NCBI RefSeq assembly: GCF_003318165.1
Contig: NZ_QOCB01000039.1
Coordinates: forward strand, 1-64,000
Direction of reading: 5' to 3'
Origin: Psychromonas sp. B3M02
GTDB taxonomy: Bacteria; Pseudomonadota; Gammaproteobacteria; Enterobacterales; Psychromonadaceae
Length of the DNA stretch: 64,000 nucleotides
Under the pieces are notes generated by a model, which saw nothing but the letters and a program-made list of their open reading frames with translations, was not told the DNA's origin and searched no databases. This document shows positions 41,714 to 50,651 of this stretch, piece by piece (positions within the stretch are counted from its first letter, which is position 1; the number at the start of each line of letters is the position of its first letter). The position numbers were made by a program, and so were the translations under genes.

Positions 41714-44700
41714 CTATTTATTAGCGTTCAGGGTGGTGAATGAAATATTCGCAAAACAGATTGACAGCATACGCTCTCCACCGAGCTCTTGAGCATGACC
41801 ATTAGTAACAAACTTAATACGATATTGATTTTTAATTAACGCGCGCATTTGGTCTTTATTAATGTCGAAGATGTATTCCATAAAATCACTTGAAATAATT
41901 TTATTCTCAATGAGTTGTTTGCCAAAAAAGAGATGAAGTTCAACAGGACCTTGAATTTGTTTAAATGGAGAACAAACGACTCTCACTTTAGTCATTAATG
42001 TTTTTTCTTTAATCAAGTTGCTGATATCGATTTCACCAGTCATTTCAGACATCCACACATGCGAGCCTTCTAACTCATTAAAGCCACGTAATGTAATAGC
42101 GGAGTCTGATGAAAATGACGCAGATAATTCTTGAGTTGTCGCATTATCAGCAGTTAATGGTTCCATCCAAGCAAAGTCGTCAACCTGAACTTTAGGCTCA
42201 ACTTTTAATTGCTCAATTTCATGAGTTGCTAGATCAAAACGCCACGCGTGATCTTGATAAGTAACTTCAATAAATTCAGAAGCTTCAATATGCTTAGCAT
42301 TAGTAAATAGACCAATATAACCAGAATTATAAGCTTCAACACAATCAAAGTGACTAACAGCCCAAACACCTTTGTTAGATTTATTACCTTCTTTATCCAC
42401 TAAAGCATAAGTAAAGAGTGGCGCTTTATCTTGGTCGTAATAAGGTAAAGCAAACTTTTCACTATTAATCACAGAGAATAAAAAGTATTGCTCTGTGTCT
42501 AAAGCGGGCCCAAAAGGTCCACGGAAATAAACCAATTGAGGCGCACTTAACTTAACCTCTGCCGGAGCAAGCTCTACATGAGCATCAGCCACATAAGGCT
42601 GTGTCAATAATAGATTTAACTCATTACCAAACCAACGAACACCTTCTTGCACAAGCTCTATACCAACAGAGTGAGCACCTTTTAGTAACCAATCTGTATC
42701 CACACGAATTGGCATAATAATTTCATTACCCACTGGCAATACAAACGGTATATGAGTGCGTGGGTTATCGTAATTTAAAATGTTTCCGGCCTTATCATAT
42801 AAATGATAACTCAGATTGATATTTCTACCTGCAGGATGTCCTAAATTGCTTGACCACAAATTTTCACTTAAATTTTTCACCGCAACAGCAATACGTAAGT
42901 GAGAACCGTCATCTGACAAGAATGGTCCTTCTGCAATATTCAATGAATGTGCTGTTTCATGCTCATTTAACGCTTTAAGTGTATAAATTTCACCAACATC
43001 ATCAAAACGTGTATTTGGTAATACTTGTTCAGGCTCATAATATTTATGCCAGTTACCATTTAACACAACGTCTTTAATTTCCTGTGCACTTTCATCCCAA
43101 CTTGGCCAGCTCACTTCAACTGATTTGAGGTCATCATCTAACTCGGTCTCAATATATTCTACAATCGTATTTGCCAACGATGTAGCAGAGCCTGTCTCAA
43201 AATAAGTGGCTTTAGGCGCCCCTTCACCAACTTCACGGAATACCGGTAAATCAGCCAAAATAACAGGGCAGTTTTTACGCCCCGCTTCGACCACAGGTAA
43301 ACCAAACCCTTCAAGGTAAGAGGTCATAATAAGCGCATCAGCTTCTTGGTAAACGGCAGCTAATCCAGCATCGGAGATGCCTTGACGCCAAAACAGACGT
43401 TTTTCTCGTTCAGGGTGATTTTCCAGCATCGCTTGTAGTAGTTTTGTATCCCAACCTGCTTTACCCACAATCACTAAGTTAACGTCAACACCTTGTTCCC
43501 ATAATTTCTCAAAGGCTTTTAAACCGTAGTATTGCCCTTTGCGTGGTTCAATAGTCCCTACCATTAAAAAGGTCGGACGCGTTTTAACAAAACCAAGTTC
43601 AGCAGCATCAGGCTCAACATCAGCAAAATCAGCCCCTAAACGAAAGTAACCAATTTTCATTGGACGAGGTAATTTAATATCTTCAATAAGCTGATAAACT
43701 TCGTCGGCTACCGCGCGTGAAACACAGACAATCCCCGTTGAATACCCCAGTACAAATTCAAACCAACGTCTAAACGCCGGCGGCATACCTTCATCAGTCA
43801 TCGCCGACATGGTTAACGGTCCAATATCATGAATACCATGTACCACTTCTTCACCGCAGACTAACGCATCGGCTAATCTAGGCTCTTGCCCTTCAATGAA
43901 GGTCCAAGAACTATCCAGCAATAAGTATGAGTCATTACGTTGAAATGCAATTCTATTTTGAGGCGTTAGTTTGACGGCAGGTTTACTTAATTCAGACAGA
44001 GCATACCAACCAGAAGCATCTCGACAATAACTTAAAACTGTTTGATTATGCTCAGTTGCATTTTGTTTTAAGGCTGCTTTTGATAAGTTATGCATCACAC
44101 GCTGAATGCCTGATAACACAGGGCTTTGTGCCGTTGATGTCACATCCATAATAAGGCGGGACTCAACTTCATTTTCAACAAAGTTGTCAGCTAAAACTTC
44201 CGTAGAAGGTGAAACTGGACGTTTATTTAACGCCTTGTAAAATGCATCAATACTTAAGTCAACCGCTTTTTCCCAAGAGAAGGTCGACGCTCGATGATAA
44301 CCGTGGCTAATAATGGCTTCTTTAAATTGAGGCTCTGATAATAATTTTTGTAAAAGATGGGTCAGTGTATGGTGAACATCAGGATCAAATAATTGTGCTT
44401 CATTTTGTACCACTTCTTCAACCGCACCGCCCGCAGCCGAAAAGAAAGGAGTACCACAAGCCATTGCCTCTAATGCACCTAAACCAAAACCTTCCATACG
44501 TGAAGGTTGAACAGCAGCAACAGCATTTTTATAGAGATCAACAAGCTCTTTATCAGAGATATAACCGGTCGTTACTAAACAAGTTTGTGGAATATCATAT
44601 TCATCAAAAATAGCACGTAAAGGTGTAATATATTCATCACCAAAATCCCCTACTAACACTAATTTTAATTCACCTGAACGACATGCAGGTAAATTAGCCA

Positions 44701-45427
44701 TGCCTTTGACTAAACAAGGCACGTTTTTACGCCAGTCCATGCCGCCTACATAGACTATATAATCACCATACTGTTGAGCCAGTGAGTTTTCATCATAAAC
44801 CCAGTCATTGATGAGAGATTGAATTTCATCAGATAAACCCGCTGAGATGGCAACACTATTTTTTTGTTGATAAATATCTTGGTACTCATCTTCAGTAAAT
44901 TGAGAGTTACACAGCACCACATCAAAGTTAGCAATTTCATCAAAACGACGATAATACAATTTATGAGCATTCTCATCTTGTAAATAAACATCAGGGTATC
45001 GATGTGGAATCGCATCATGAAAAATGCATGACGTTAAAATACTTTTATCAACATAGGCAGTCTTAATAAAGGGGTTAGAGCAATCAACAGAACCTTCGAA
45101 AGGGCTAGGGGAAATCGCAATGTCAGGCTTAATCATATTAATATGATCGGCTAAAATATGCTCATCTGTCATGCGCTCTGTACAGTAACCTCGTCTAACT
45201 TCTCCATCAGGTGTAATACCGTACCAAATCTGTATATCACAATCAGGAACAACCTTTTTGATATAGTGCCTTGCTGCAACGGTCTCCTGTTTCATTGAAC
45301 CATTTAAAGAGACAACTAGATCAACTTCCTTTTCTGCCATCTTTTTTATAAAATCAATAACATAACGGCCAATTCCGCGCACATTACTGCCTGTTTGAAA
45401 ACATTGTCCATCTACCCAAACTTTCAT
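41714..45427 (-). CDS. Large tandem GT4 glycosyltransferase, probably a mannosyltransferase
   Basis: At 1237 residues this is the largest capsule gene. The first GT4 domain (about 1-400) starts MKVWVDGQCFQTGSNVRGIGRY, like O-antigen mannosyltransferases of the WbdA kind, and has the EGFGLGALEAMACG nucleotide-sugar motif. The second (about 420-810) has LMVGTIEPRKGQYYGLKAF and SYLEGFGLPVVEAG. The remaining 400 residues are beta-rich, possibly carbohydrate binding or chain-length related. It lies 17 bp before manB, and a mannose donor is the best guess. Tandem GT4 enzymes often polymerise homopolymeric or alternating linkages. Confidence 0.85.
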   Translation of the reverse strand: MKVWVDGQCFQTGSNVRGIGRYVIDFIKKMAEKEVDLVVSLNGSMKQETVAARHYIKKVVPDCDIQIWYGITPDGEVRRGYCTERMTDEHILADHINMIKPDIAISPSPFEGSVDCSNPFIKTAYVDKSILTSCIFHDAIPHRYPDVYLQDENAHKLYYRRFDEIANFDVVLCNSQFTEDEYQDIYQQKNSVAISAGLSDEIQSLINDWVYDENSLAQQYGDYIVYVGGMDWRKNVPCLVKGMANLPACRSGELKLVLVGDFGDEYITPLRAIFDEYDIPQTCLVTTGYISDKELVDLYKNAVAAVQPSRMEGFGLGALEAMACGTPFFSAAGGAVEEVVQNEAQLFDPDVHHTLTHLLQKLLSEPQFKEAIISHGYHRASTFSWEKAVDLSIDAFYKALNKRPVSPSTEVLADNFVENEVESRLIMDVTSTAQSPVLSGIQRVMHNLSKAALKQNATEHNQTVLSYCRDASGWYALSELSKPAVKLTPQNRIAFQRNDSYLLLDSSWTFIEGQEPRLADALVCGEEVVHGIHDIGPLTMSAMTDEGMPPAFRRWFEFVLGYSTGIVCVSRAVADEVYQLIEDIKLPRPMKIGYFRLGADFADVEPDAAELGFVKTRPTFLMVGTIEPRKGQYYGLKAFEKLWEQGVDVNLVIVGKAGWDTKLLQAMLENHPEREKRLFWRQGISDAGLAAVYQEADALIMTSYLEGFGLPVVEAGRKNCPVILADLPVFREVGEGAPKATYFETGSATSLANTIVEYIETELDDDLKSVEVSWPSWDESAQEIKDVVLNGNWHKYYEPEQVLPNTRFDDVGEIYTLKALNEHETAHSLNIAEGPFLSDDGSHLRIAVAVKNLSENLWSSNLGHPAGRNINLSYHLYDKAGNILNYDNPRTHIPFVLPVGNEIIMPIRVDTDWLLKGAHSVGIELVQEGVRWFGNELNLLLTQPYVADAHVELAPAEVKLSAPQLVYFRGPFGPALDTEQYFLFSVINSEKFALPYYDQDKAPLFTYALVDKEGNKSNKGVWAVSHFDCVEAYNSGYIGLFTNAKHIEASEFIEVTYQDHAWRFDLATHEIEQLKVEPKVQVDDFAWMEPLTADNATTQELSASFSSDSAITLRGFNELEGSHVWMSEMTGEIDISNLIKEKTLMTKVRVVCSPFKQIQGPVELHLFFGKQLIENKIISSDFMEYIFDINKDQMRALIKNQYRIKFVTNGHAQELGGERMLSICFANISFTTLNANK

Positions 45428-45438
45428 TATTCCATGCC

Positions 45439-46638
45439 TTATATTTTTACTGTCTGTAACTTAGTTTTTAACGCGTTCACTTTATCGCTAACGCGTTTTA
45501 AGTTGTATTTACTTTCAAAATTAATACCATCAAACTTTGCTAATAAACTAAGTAATTTCACTCTAAAAGCAGCTGCATTACTCGGATTCCCCCTTGCTAA
45601 TGCACGTTCTATTTTTATAAACTCATTTTCACACTGTGCAATATTAATTTCGCAATAATTACGTATTAGTATTTCCACTAAAAATTCAATAGTATCGCTT
45701 TGCTCAAACATTTTTTCAGCAGTCCCATCAACAGGAAACTTTTTTAAATCAGCTTCAACATCAGTAAGTGAAAAATGAGGGTTAGCTTCACAAAACTTTA
45801 AGTTCGACTCTCGATAAAACGCATTAATTTTCGACGCAAGCGCTCTCGATATGGTTATAGGCTCCTTACACTCTATTTGTTCAAAATATAAGTTAAGTAA
45901 TTCTTTTTTCATTGAGATTGATTCAATTGCTTCATTTAATTGATGAGCAATTAACCCCATTCTATAGTCGAGTTTTTCGTTTACCCTCGCAGGGGTTTCA
46001 AAGTCGGCTAAACCTACACCAACTATTTCAGCTATATCTGCAACAACATTTTTGTGTTTGTTAAAGGGCTTAAATGTAACTTGATTAAATACCGTTGACC
46101 AACGTTGCCACATAGCAAAATTATCAAAATAAGTAATATCTTTTTGCCACTTATTATCAAGCTCACTTTCAAATATATCTAAATTACGAATATTTACTGA
46201 GACTCGACTTTGGAATAATTCTGCTTGGGGCCTGATATAAGCAAGTATTTCTATATCGTCAAAGTAAGGAGTAAATAGCTTCTTTACCTCTTCAACCATA
46301 GCGATATTATCGATTCTGGAGTGAAAATGCTCACTCGATACAAAAAAGTAACGGCTATTTAGACTTTGAGCACACTCAACTTCTTTAGCTAAATCTTGCT
46401 CAACCTGGCGCTTAAATTGCTCGTGTTGGTCTACGCTTTCAATACCATAGCGAGTAAAACCATCATCAGGTTCGTTCGATAAGCGAGCATACACACTTGC
46501 TTTTCTATGATCGAGCACACCTAATGACTCGGAATAAAACACACCAGCCTCTTTCAATAGTTCTCTATTTTGTGAGCCCCATTGTTGTACTGATGAAGAA
46601 CCTGTTTTTTCAGTACCAATATGAATAATAAGTTTCAT
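45439..46638 (-). CDS. Sulfotransferase-like protein
   Basis: The 399 residues begin MKLIIHIGTEKTGSSSVQQW, the PAPS 5'-phosphosulfate loop, and carry YFFVSSEHFHSRI and a 3'-phosphate region at IEILAYIRPQAELFQSRVS. It is related to the two following paralogues over the N-terminal half but diverges after residue 200 and lacks their RPxGP C-terminal module. No signal or membrane segment is visible. It is 12 bp from the large GT4 gene, so it is probably coupled to mannosyl transfer. The substrate position is unknown. Confidence 0.75.
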   Translation of the reverse strand: MKLIIHIGTEKTGSSSVQQWGSQNRELLKEAGVFYSESLGVLDHRKASVYARLSNEPDDGFTRYGIESVDQHEQFKRQVEQDLAKEVECAQSLNSRYFFVSSEHFHSRIDNIAMVEEVKKLFTPYFDDIEILAYIRPQAELFQSRVSVNIRNLDIFESELDNKWQKDITYFDNFAMWQRWSTVFNQVTFKPFNKHKNVVADIAEIVGVGLADFETPARVNEKLDYRMGLIAHQLNEAIESISMKKELLNLYFEQIECKEPITISRALASKINAFYRESNLKFCEANPHFSLTDVEADLKKFPVDGTAEKMFEQSDTIEFLVEILIRNYCEINIAQCENEFIKIERALARGNPSNAAAFRVKLLSLLAKFDGINFESKYNLKRVSDKVNALKTKLQTVKI

Positions 46639-46656
46639 TACTTATCTCACCTTATT

Positions 46657-47835
46657 TTATAGTTTAGTCGTTTCATTAATTAAGTCGCTATAGAGCTGTA
46701 ATTTATTTTTAATGGTAGGTCCTTCTGGCCTTATTTTATGTGCTAGACTCATTAACTTATAAGCTGTATCTATTTCCGTATTCTCAAATTTTATTGCTAC
46801 ATCTCTGCATACATCAGCATAACTATCATCAATTGTTGAACTTAATAGCAATTGTATTAACGGTAATAAATCTTTGACTACATGTTCGACATTTTCATTT
46901 TTATAACTTTTTTGAGGTGGAGATGGCATAAACAACTGCGTTTTTTTATTAAAATACTTTAAGGCAACTTGGGTATTAATCACTTTAAATTGTTGGAATA
47001 GTTTTTGGTATGTAGTTTCATCAACATTCTCCCCTTTGCCTGAATACTGAACATGTATAAACTTGCTAACCGCTGGGCTAAGTGGTTTTTTTATTGCTGA
47101 GTCACTGTTTATTGCTTTTAACAAACACTGACCAATGTAATTAAGTGATTGATTAGTTTGTTGTGAACGTATAATTTTGGTTTGGGATGTATCAAACTCT
47201 ATTTTGTAAAAAAAGTCGTCGACTATATCGTTATTTTTAAGTGTTTTTTTATCAAACAAGCCAACAATTAAATTACTTTTACCAAATACAGCGCTCCACC
47301 TATCAAGTAAATCAAGGTAGTTGTAATAAGGGTTTTGTGGTGAGCATTTTTTTATAAAGTTACTTAATTCACTAGACCCTCCTGTTTTTATACTTGTTGA
47401 GTAATGTGATAAACAAGTATTTACCTGCTCTCTAAGATAACAAATGACCTTTACGTCATTGAAATATTTTGCTACCAAACTTTTCATTAAGTCAACTTCA
47501 GATTGATTAATTAATAATGAATGAAAATGTTCACTACTAATTATTACTGTATGAATATTGCTAGGTAGACTTTCAACTTCATTTTCGAAGGCTTGTTCAA
47601 AGTTACTTTTAAACTCTCGCCTTTTTTCTATAGTGTTAATATTATTATTTTTAAAGTAAGGATCATCTCGGCTTTCATCCATACAATAAAGGGGATACTT
47701 TAAGTTATTAATTTTACCGCCACATTGTGAGAAGTAATACCCATTTTTAATAAGTAGAGCTCTATTACTTTGTAAAGCCTCTTGGATAGAGCTTGTCCCT
47801 GTTTTTTCAGTTCCTATATGAACAATAAGTTTCAT
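46657..47835 (-). CDS. Sulfotransferase-like protein, tandem copy A
   Basis: The 392 residues start MKLIVHIGTEKTGTSSIQEA, a clear PAPS loop. VIISSEHFHSLLIN (about 100) and VICYLREQVNTCLSHYSTS (about 134) mark the rest of the cofactor site. The final 50 residues hold the RDVAIKFE...RPEGPTIKNK module also found in three other proteins of the locus. It is a tandem duplicate of the gene at 47853-49034: residues about 155-392 are nearly the same, while residues 30-130 differ more. It may sulfate a different position or be a recent redundant copy. Confidence 0.78.
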   Translation of the reverse strand: MKLIVHIGTEKTGTSSIQEALQSNRALLIKNGYYFSQCGGKINNLKYPLYCMDESRDDPYFKNNNINTIEKRREFKSNFEQAFENEVESLPSNIHTVIISSEHFHSLLINQSEVDLMKSLVAKYFNDVKVICYLREQVNTCLSHYSTSIKTGGSSELSNFIKKCSPQNPYYNYLDLLDRWSAVFGKSNLIVGLFDKKTLKNNDIVDDFFYKIEFDTSQTKIIRSQQTNQSLNYIGQCLLKAINSDSAIKKPLSPAVSKFIHVQYSGKGENVDETTYQKLFQQFKVINTQVALKYFNKKTQLFMPSPPQKSYKNENVEHVVKDLLPLIQLLLSSTIDDSYADVCRDVAIKFENTEIDTAYKLMSLAHKIRPEGPTIKNKLQLYSDLINETTKL

Positions 47836-47852
47836 TACTTATTTCACCTTAT

Positions 47853-49034
47853 TTATAGTTTAGTTGCTTCATTAATTAAGCCGCTATAGAGCCGTAATTT
47901 ACTTTTAATGGTAGGCCCTTCTGGCCTTATTTTGTGCGCTAGACTCATTAAATTATAAGCTGCATCTATTTCCGCATTTTCAAGTTTAATTGCAACATCT
48001 CTGCATATATCAGCATAAATATCATCAGTTGTTGAACATATTAGTAATTGTATTAACGGGAATAAATCTTTAATCACTTGTTCAGCCTCCTCATTTTTAT
48101 GCTTTTCTTGGGGTAGAGAAGGCAAAAACATCGGCGTTTTTTTATTAAAATACTTCAACGCAACTTGGGTATTAATCACTTTAAATTGTTGAAATAGGCG
48201 TTGATATGTTGGCCCATCAACATTTCCCGCCTTCCCTGAATACTGCGTATCTATAAACTTACTAACAGCAGGATTAAGCGGTTTTTTTATAGTTGGGTCA
48301 CTGTTTATTGCTTTTAACAAACACTGACCTATGTAATTAAGTGATTGATTAATTTGCTTTGAGCGTACAATTTTAGCTTGCGGTGCATCAAACTCTATTT
48401 TGTAAAAAAAATCATCGACTATATCATTATTTTTAAGATTTTTTTTATCAAATAAGTCAACAACTAAATTACTTTTACCAAATACAGCGCTCCACCTATC
48501 AAGCAAATCAAGATAGTTATAATAAGGATTTTGTGGTGAGCACCTTTGAATAAAAGTACTTAATTCATCGCTATCACCTGTTTTTATTCTAGTGGAGTAA
48601 TGCGATATACAAGTAGCTACTTGATCCCTTAAGTAACACACTATTTTTATACTAGAAAACATATTACCCAGCAAAGCCTTAAAGGTTTCTACCTCTTGCA
48701 CGTTCACTAACAAAGAGTGAAAATGTTCGCTGCTTATAATGACTGTATGTATATCTTTTAAAGCATTTACTTCATCTACAAAATTTTTTTTTAAATCGTT
48801 GTAGTATTGCCCTCTTTGCTGGCTAGTTGTTATGCCGTTTCTAGTAAAGTAGTGGTCTTCATCTTCTCGGTCATGGCCCATGCAACTTAACGGAAATTGT
48901 ATGTTATTTCTGTTACCTGCACATTGTGAAAAATAAAAACCGGCTTTTAAAAGCAGCACTTTATTTTCAAATAAAGCATTTTGAATAGAGCTAGTTCCAG
49001 TTTTTTCTGTACCAATATGAACAATAAGCTTCAT
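47853..49034 (-). CDS. Sulfotransferase-like protein, tandem copy B
   Basis: This is a 393-residue paralogue of the downstream gene, with MKLIVHIGTEKTGTSSIQNA, VIISSEHFHSLLVN and IVCYLRDQVATCISHYSTR. The central shared block around SPQNPYYNYLDLLDRWSAVF and the C-terminal module (RDVAIKLE...RPEGPTIKSK) are conserved between the copies. The divergent acceptor-side segment (about 30-130) suggests that specificity has shifted. It follows manC by about 115 bp, with a 12-bp inverted repeat between them. Confidence 0.78.
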   Translation of the reverse strand: MKLIVHIGTEKTGTSSIQNALFENKVLLLKAGFYFSQCAGNRNNIQFPLSCMGHDREDEDHYFTRNGITTSQQRGQYYNDLKKNFVDEVNALKDIHTVIISSEHFHSLLVNVQEVETFKALLGNMFSSIKIVCYLRDQVATCISHYSTRIKTGDSDELSTFIQRCSPQNPYYNYLDLLDRWSAVFGKSNLVVDLFDKKNLKNNDIVDDFFYKIEFDAPQAKIVRSKQINQSLNYIGQCLLKAINSDPTIKKPLNPAVSKFIDTQYSGKAGNVDGPTYQRLFQQFKVINTQVALKYFNKKTPMFLPSLPQEKHKNEEAEQVIKDLFPLIQLLICSTTDDIYADICRDVAIKLENAEIDAAYNLMSLAHKIRPEGPTIKSKLRLYSGLINEATKL

Positions 49035-49089
49035 AACAACCTACAACCATTAGAGTTAAACTTTAAACTACATACAGTATAAATATAGG

Positions 49090-49127
49090 GTGGCTATTTT
49101 CATTTATATACATACGAAAATAGCCAC
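49090..49127. other. Perfect 12-bp inverted repeat after manC
   Basis: GTGGCTATTTTC and GAAAATAGCCAC enclose a 14-nt loop between manC and the sulfotransferase genes. No long T run follows on the minus strand, so any termination would be partial. It may set the ratio of manC to the downstream genes. Confidence 0.6.
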
Positions 49128-49149
49128 ATTCTAACTTTAAAAATTCAGT

Positions 49150-50565
49150 TTAATCTTTATCAAAACCATATAAATCTTCTAAGCGCACTATATCATCTTG
49201 TGCAATATAGGATCCTGTTTGCACTTCCATCATCACTAAAGGAATGCTACCTGGATTTTCAATGGCATGTGCTGCACCAATTGGAATATACGTGGATTGA
49301 TTCTCAGTAATTAATGACTCTTTGTTGTCACACAATACTTTTGCAGTACCCGATACCACAATCCAATGCTCAGCTCTGTGATAATGCATTTGTAAAGATA
49401 AACGCGCATGCGGTTTAATCGTCACCTGCTTAGACTTATAACGCTCACCACGTTGTAATAGATTGATGTGGCCCCAAGGGCGATAAACCGTTCTATGTTG
49501 TACTGACTCAGAACGCTTTTCTCTATTAAGTTCTTCTACTATTTTTTTAACGTCTTGTACTCGTGACTGATCGGCCACTAACACGGCATCACTGGTTTCA
49601 ATGATCACTAAATTATTCACACCAACCGTCGCAACCAATTTGTCACGTGCATCAATTAAACAACCACTGGTATCAATGGTTTTGATATCTCCACGTTTTA
49701 CATTTTGCTGCTGGTCTTTCTCTTTGACTTCCCAAATAGAAGACCATGAACCAACATCACTCCAACCGGCATTTAAAGGCACCATAGCAGCATGTTCAGT
49801 TTGTTCCATAATAGCGTAATCGATTGAATCATCAGGACAGGTTAAAAATGATTCGGCATCAACACGAATAAATTCTGAATCCGTGACGGCATTTTCTACC
49901 GCAGCTTTACAAGCTGTTAATATTTCTGGTTGGTGTTTTTCAAGCTCTTGAATGTAGGTGCTGGCTTTAAATAAAAACATACCGCTATTCCAAAAGTACT
50001 CACCAGACTCAACATAACGTGTTGCGGTTTCAAAGTTTGGTTTTTCTACAAACTCTTCAACTAGCAAACATTCACTGTCTTGAATTTTTTGACTACTACG
50101 GATATAACCGTAACCTGTTTCAGGCTTATCAGGGACGATACCAAATGTCACTAATCGTCCCTCCTTGGCACATTTTTCAGCTTGTGCTATCGCATTATGG
50201 AAAGCAGGGACATCACTAATAACATGATCAGCAGCTAACACTAATAGTAATGGATCTGAACCTTTCTCAATCGCCTTAATTGCCGCTAATGCAACAGCAG
50301 GAGCAGTATTACGCCCTTGTGGCTCCAATAATATCTCACCGCCTAACGCATCAATTTCATTCAGCTGTTCAGCAACAATAAAACGATGCCCTTTATTACA
50401 AATAATAGTAGGGGCAAGCGTTTTTAACCCTTTTAAGCGCAAGATCGTTTCTTGCAACATCGTGCTTTCACCCACTAATGAAAGAAATTGCTTTGGGTGC
50501 TGTTTACGCGATAATGGCCAAAGTCTCGACCCGTTTCCGCCTGACATAATTACAGGTAAAATCAT
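49150..50565 (-). CDS. manC: Mannose-1-phosphate guanylyltransferase / mannose-6-phosphate isomerase
   Basis: This bifunctional type II enzyme makes GDP-mannose. The 471 residues contain the nucleotidyltransferase signature MSGGNGSRLWPLSRKQHPKQF (residues 8-28; 21-residue span broken here as GGNGSRLWPLSR plus KQHPKQF), LVEEFVEKPNFETA, and a C-terminal cupin isomerase domain with RPWGHINLLQRGERYK and LSLQMHYHRAEHW. It is about 87 bp downstream of manA, separated by a terminator-like hairpin. No gmd or fcl genes follow, so GDP-mannose itself, not GDP-fucose, is the likely product used. Confidence 0.96.
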   Translation of the reverse strand: MILPVIMSGGNGSRLWPLSRKQHPKQFLSLVGESTMLQETILRLKGLKTLAPTIICNKGHRFIVAEQLNEIDALGGEILLEPQGRNTAPAVALAAIKAIEKGSDPLLLVLAADHVISDVPAFHNAIAQAEKCAKEGRLVTFGIVPDKPETGYGYIRSSQKIQDSECLLVEEFVEKPNFETATRYVESGEYFWNSGMFLFKASTYIQELEKHQPEILTACKAAVENAVTDSEFIRVDAESFLTCPDDSIDYAIMEQTEHAAMVPLNAGWSDVGSWSSIWEVKEKDQQQNVKRGDIKTIDTSGCLIDARDKLVATVGVNNLVIIETSDAVLVADQSRVQDVKKIVEELNREKRSESVQHRTVYRPWGHINLLQRGERYKSKQVTIKPHARLSLQMHYHRAEHWIVVSGTAKVLCDNKESLITENQSTYIPIGAAHAIENPGSIPLVMMEVQTGSYIAQDDIVRLEDLYGFDKD

Positions 50566-50608
50566 AATTTCCCTTTAATATTAAAACATAAATTGTTTAT
50601 AAAATGAC

Positions 50609-50643
50609 AAAGCAGTATGACTCAGCAGAGTTATACTGCTTTT
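50609..50643 (-). terminator. Terminator-like hairpin between manA and manC
   Basis: AAAGCAGTAT pairs with ATACTGCTTT, extended by a mostly paired GACTC/GAGTT, around a 4-nt loop. On the minus strand the hairpin is followed by TTGTCATTTT, so the T run is imperfect. It may reduce read-through from the rfb-manA genes into manC. Confidence 0.65.
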
Positions 50644-50651
50644 AAAATTAA

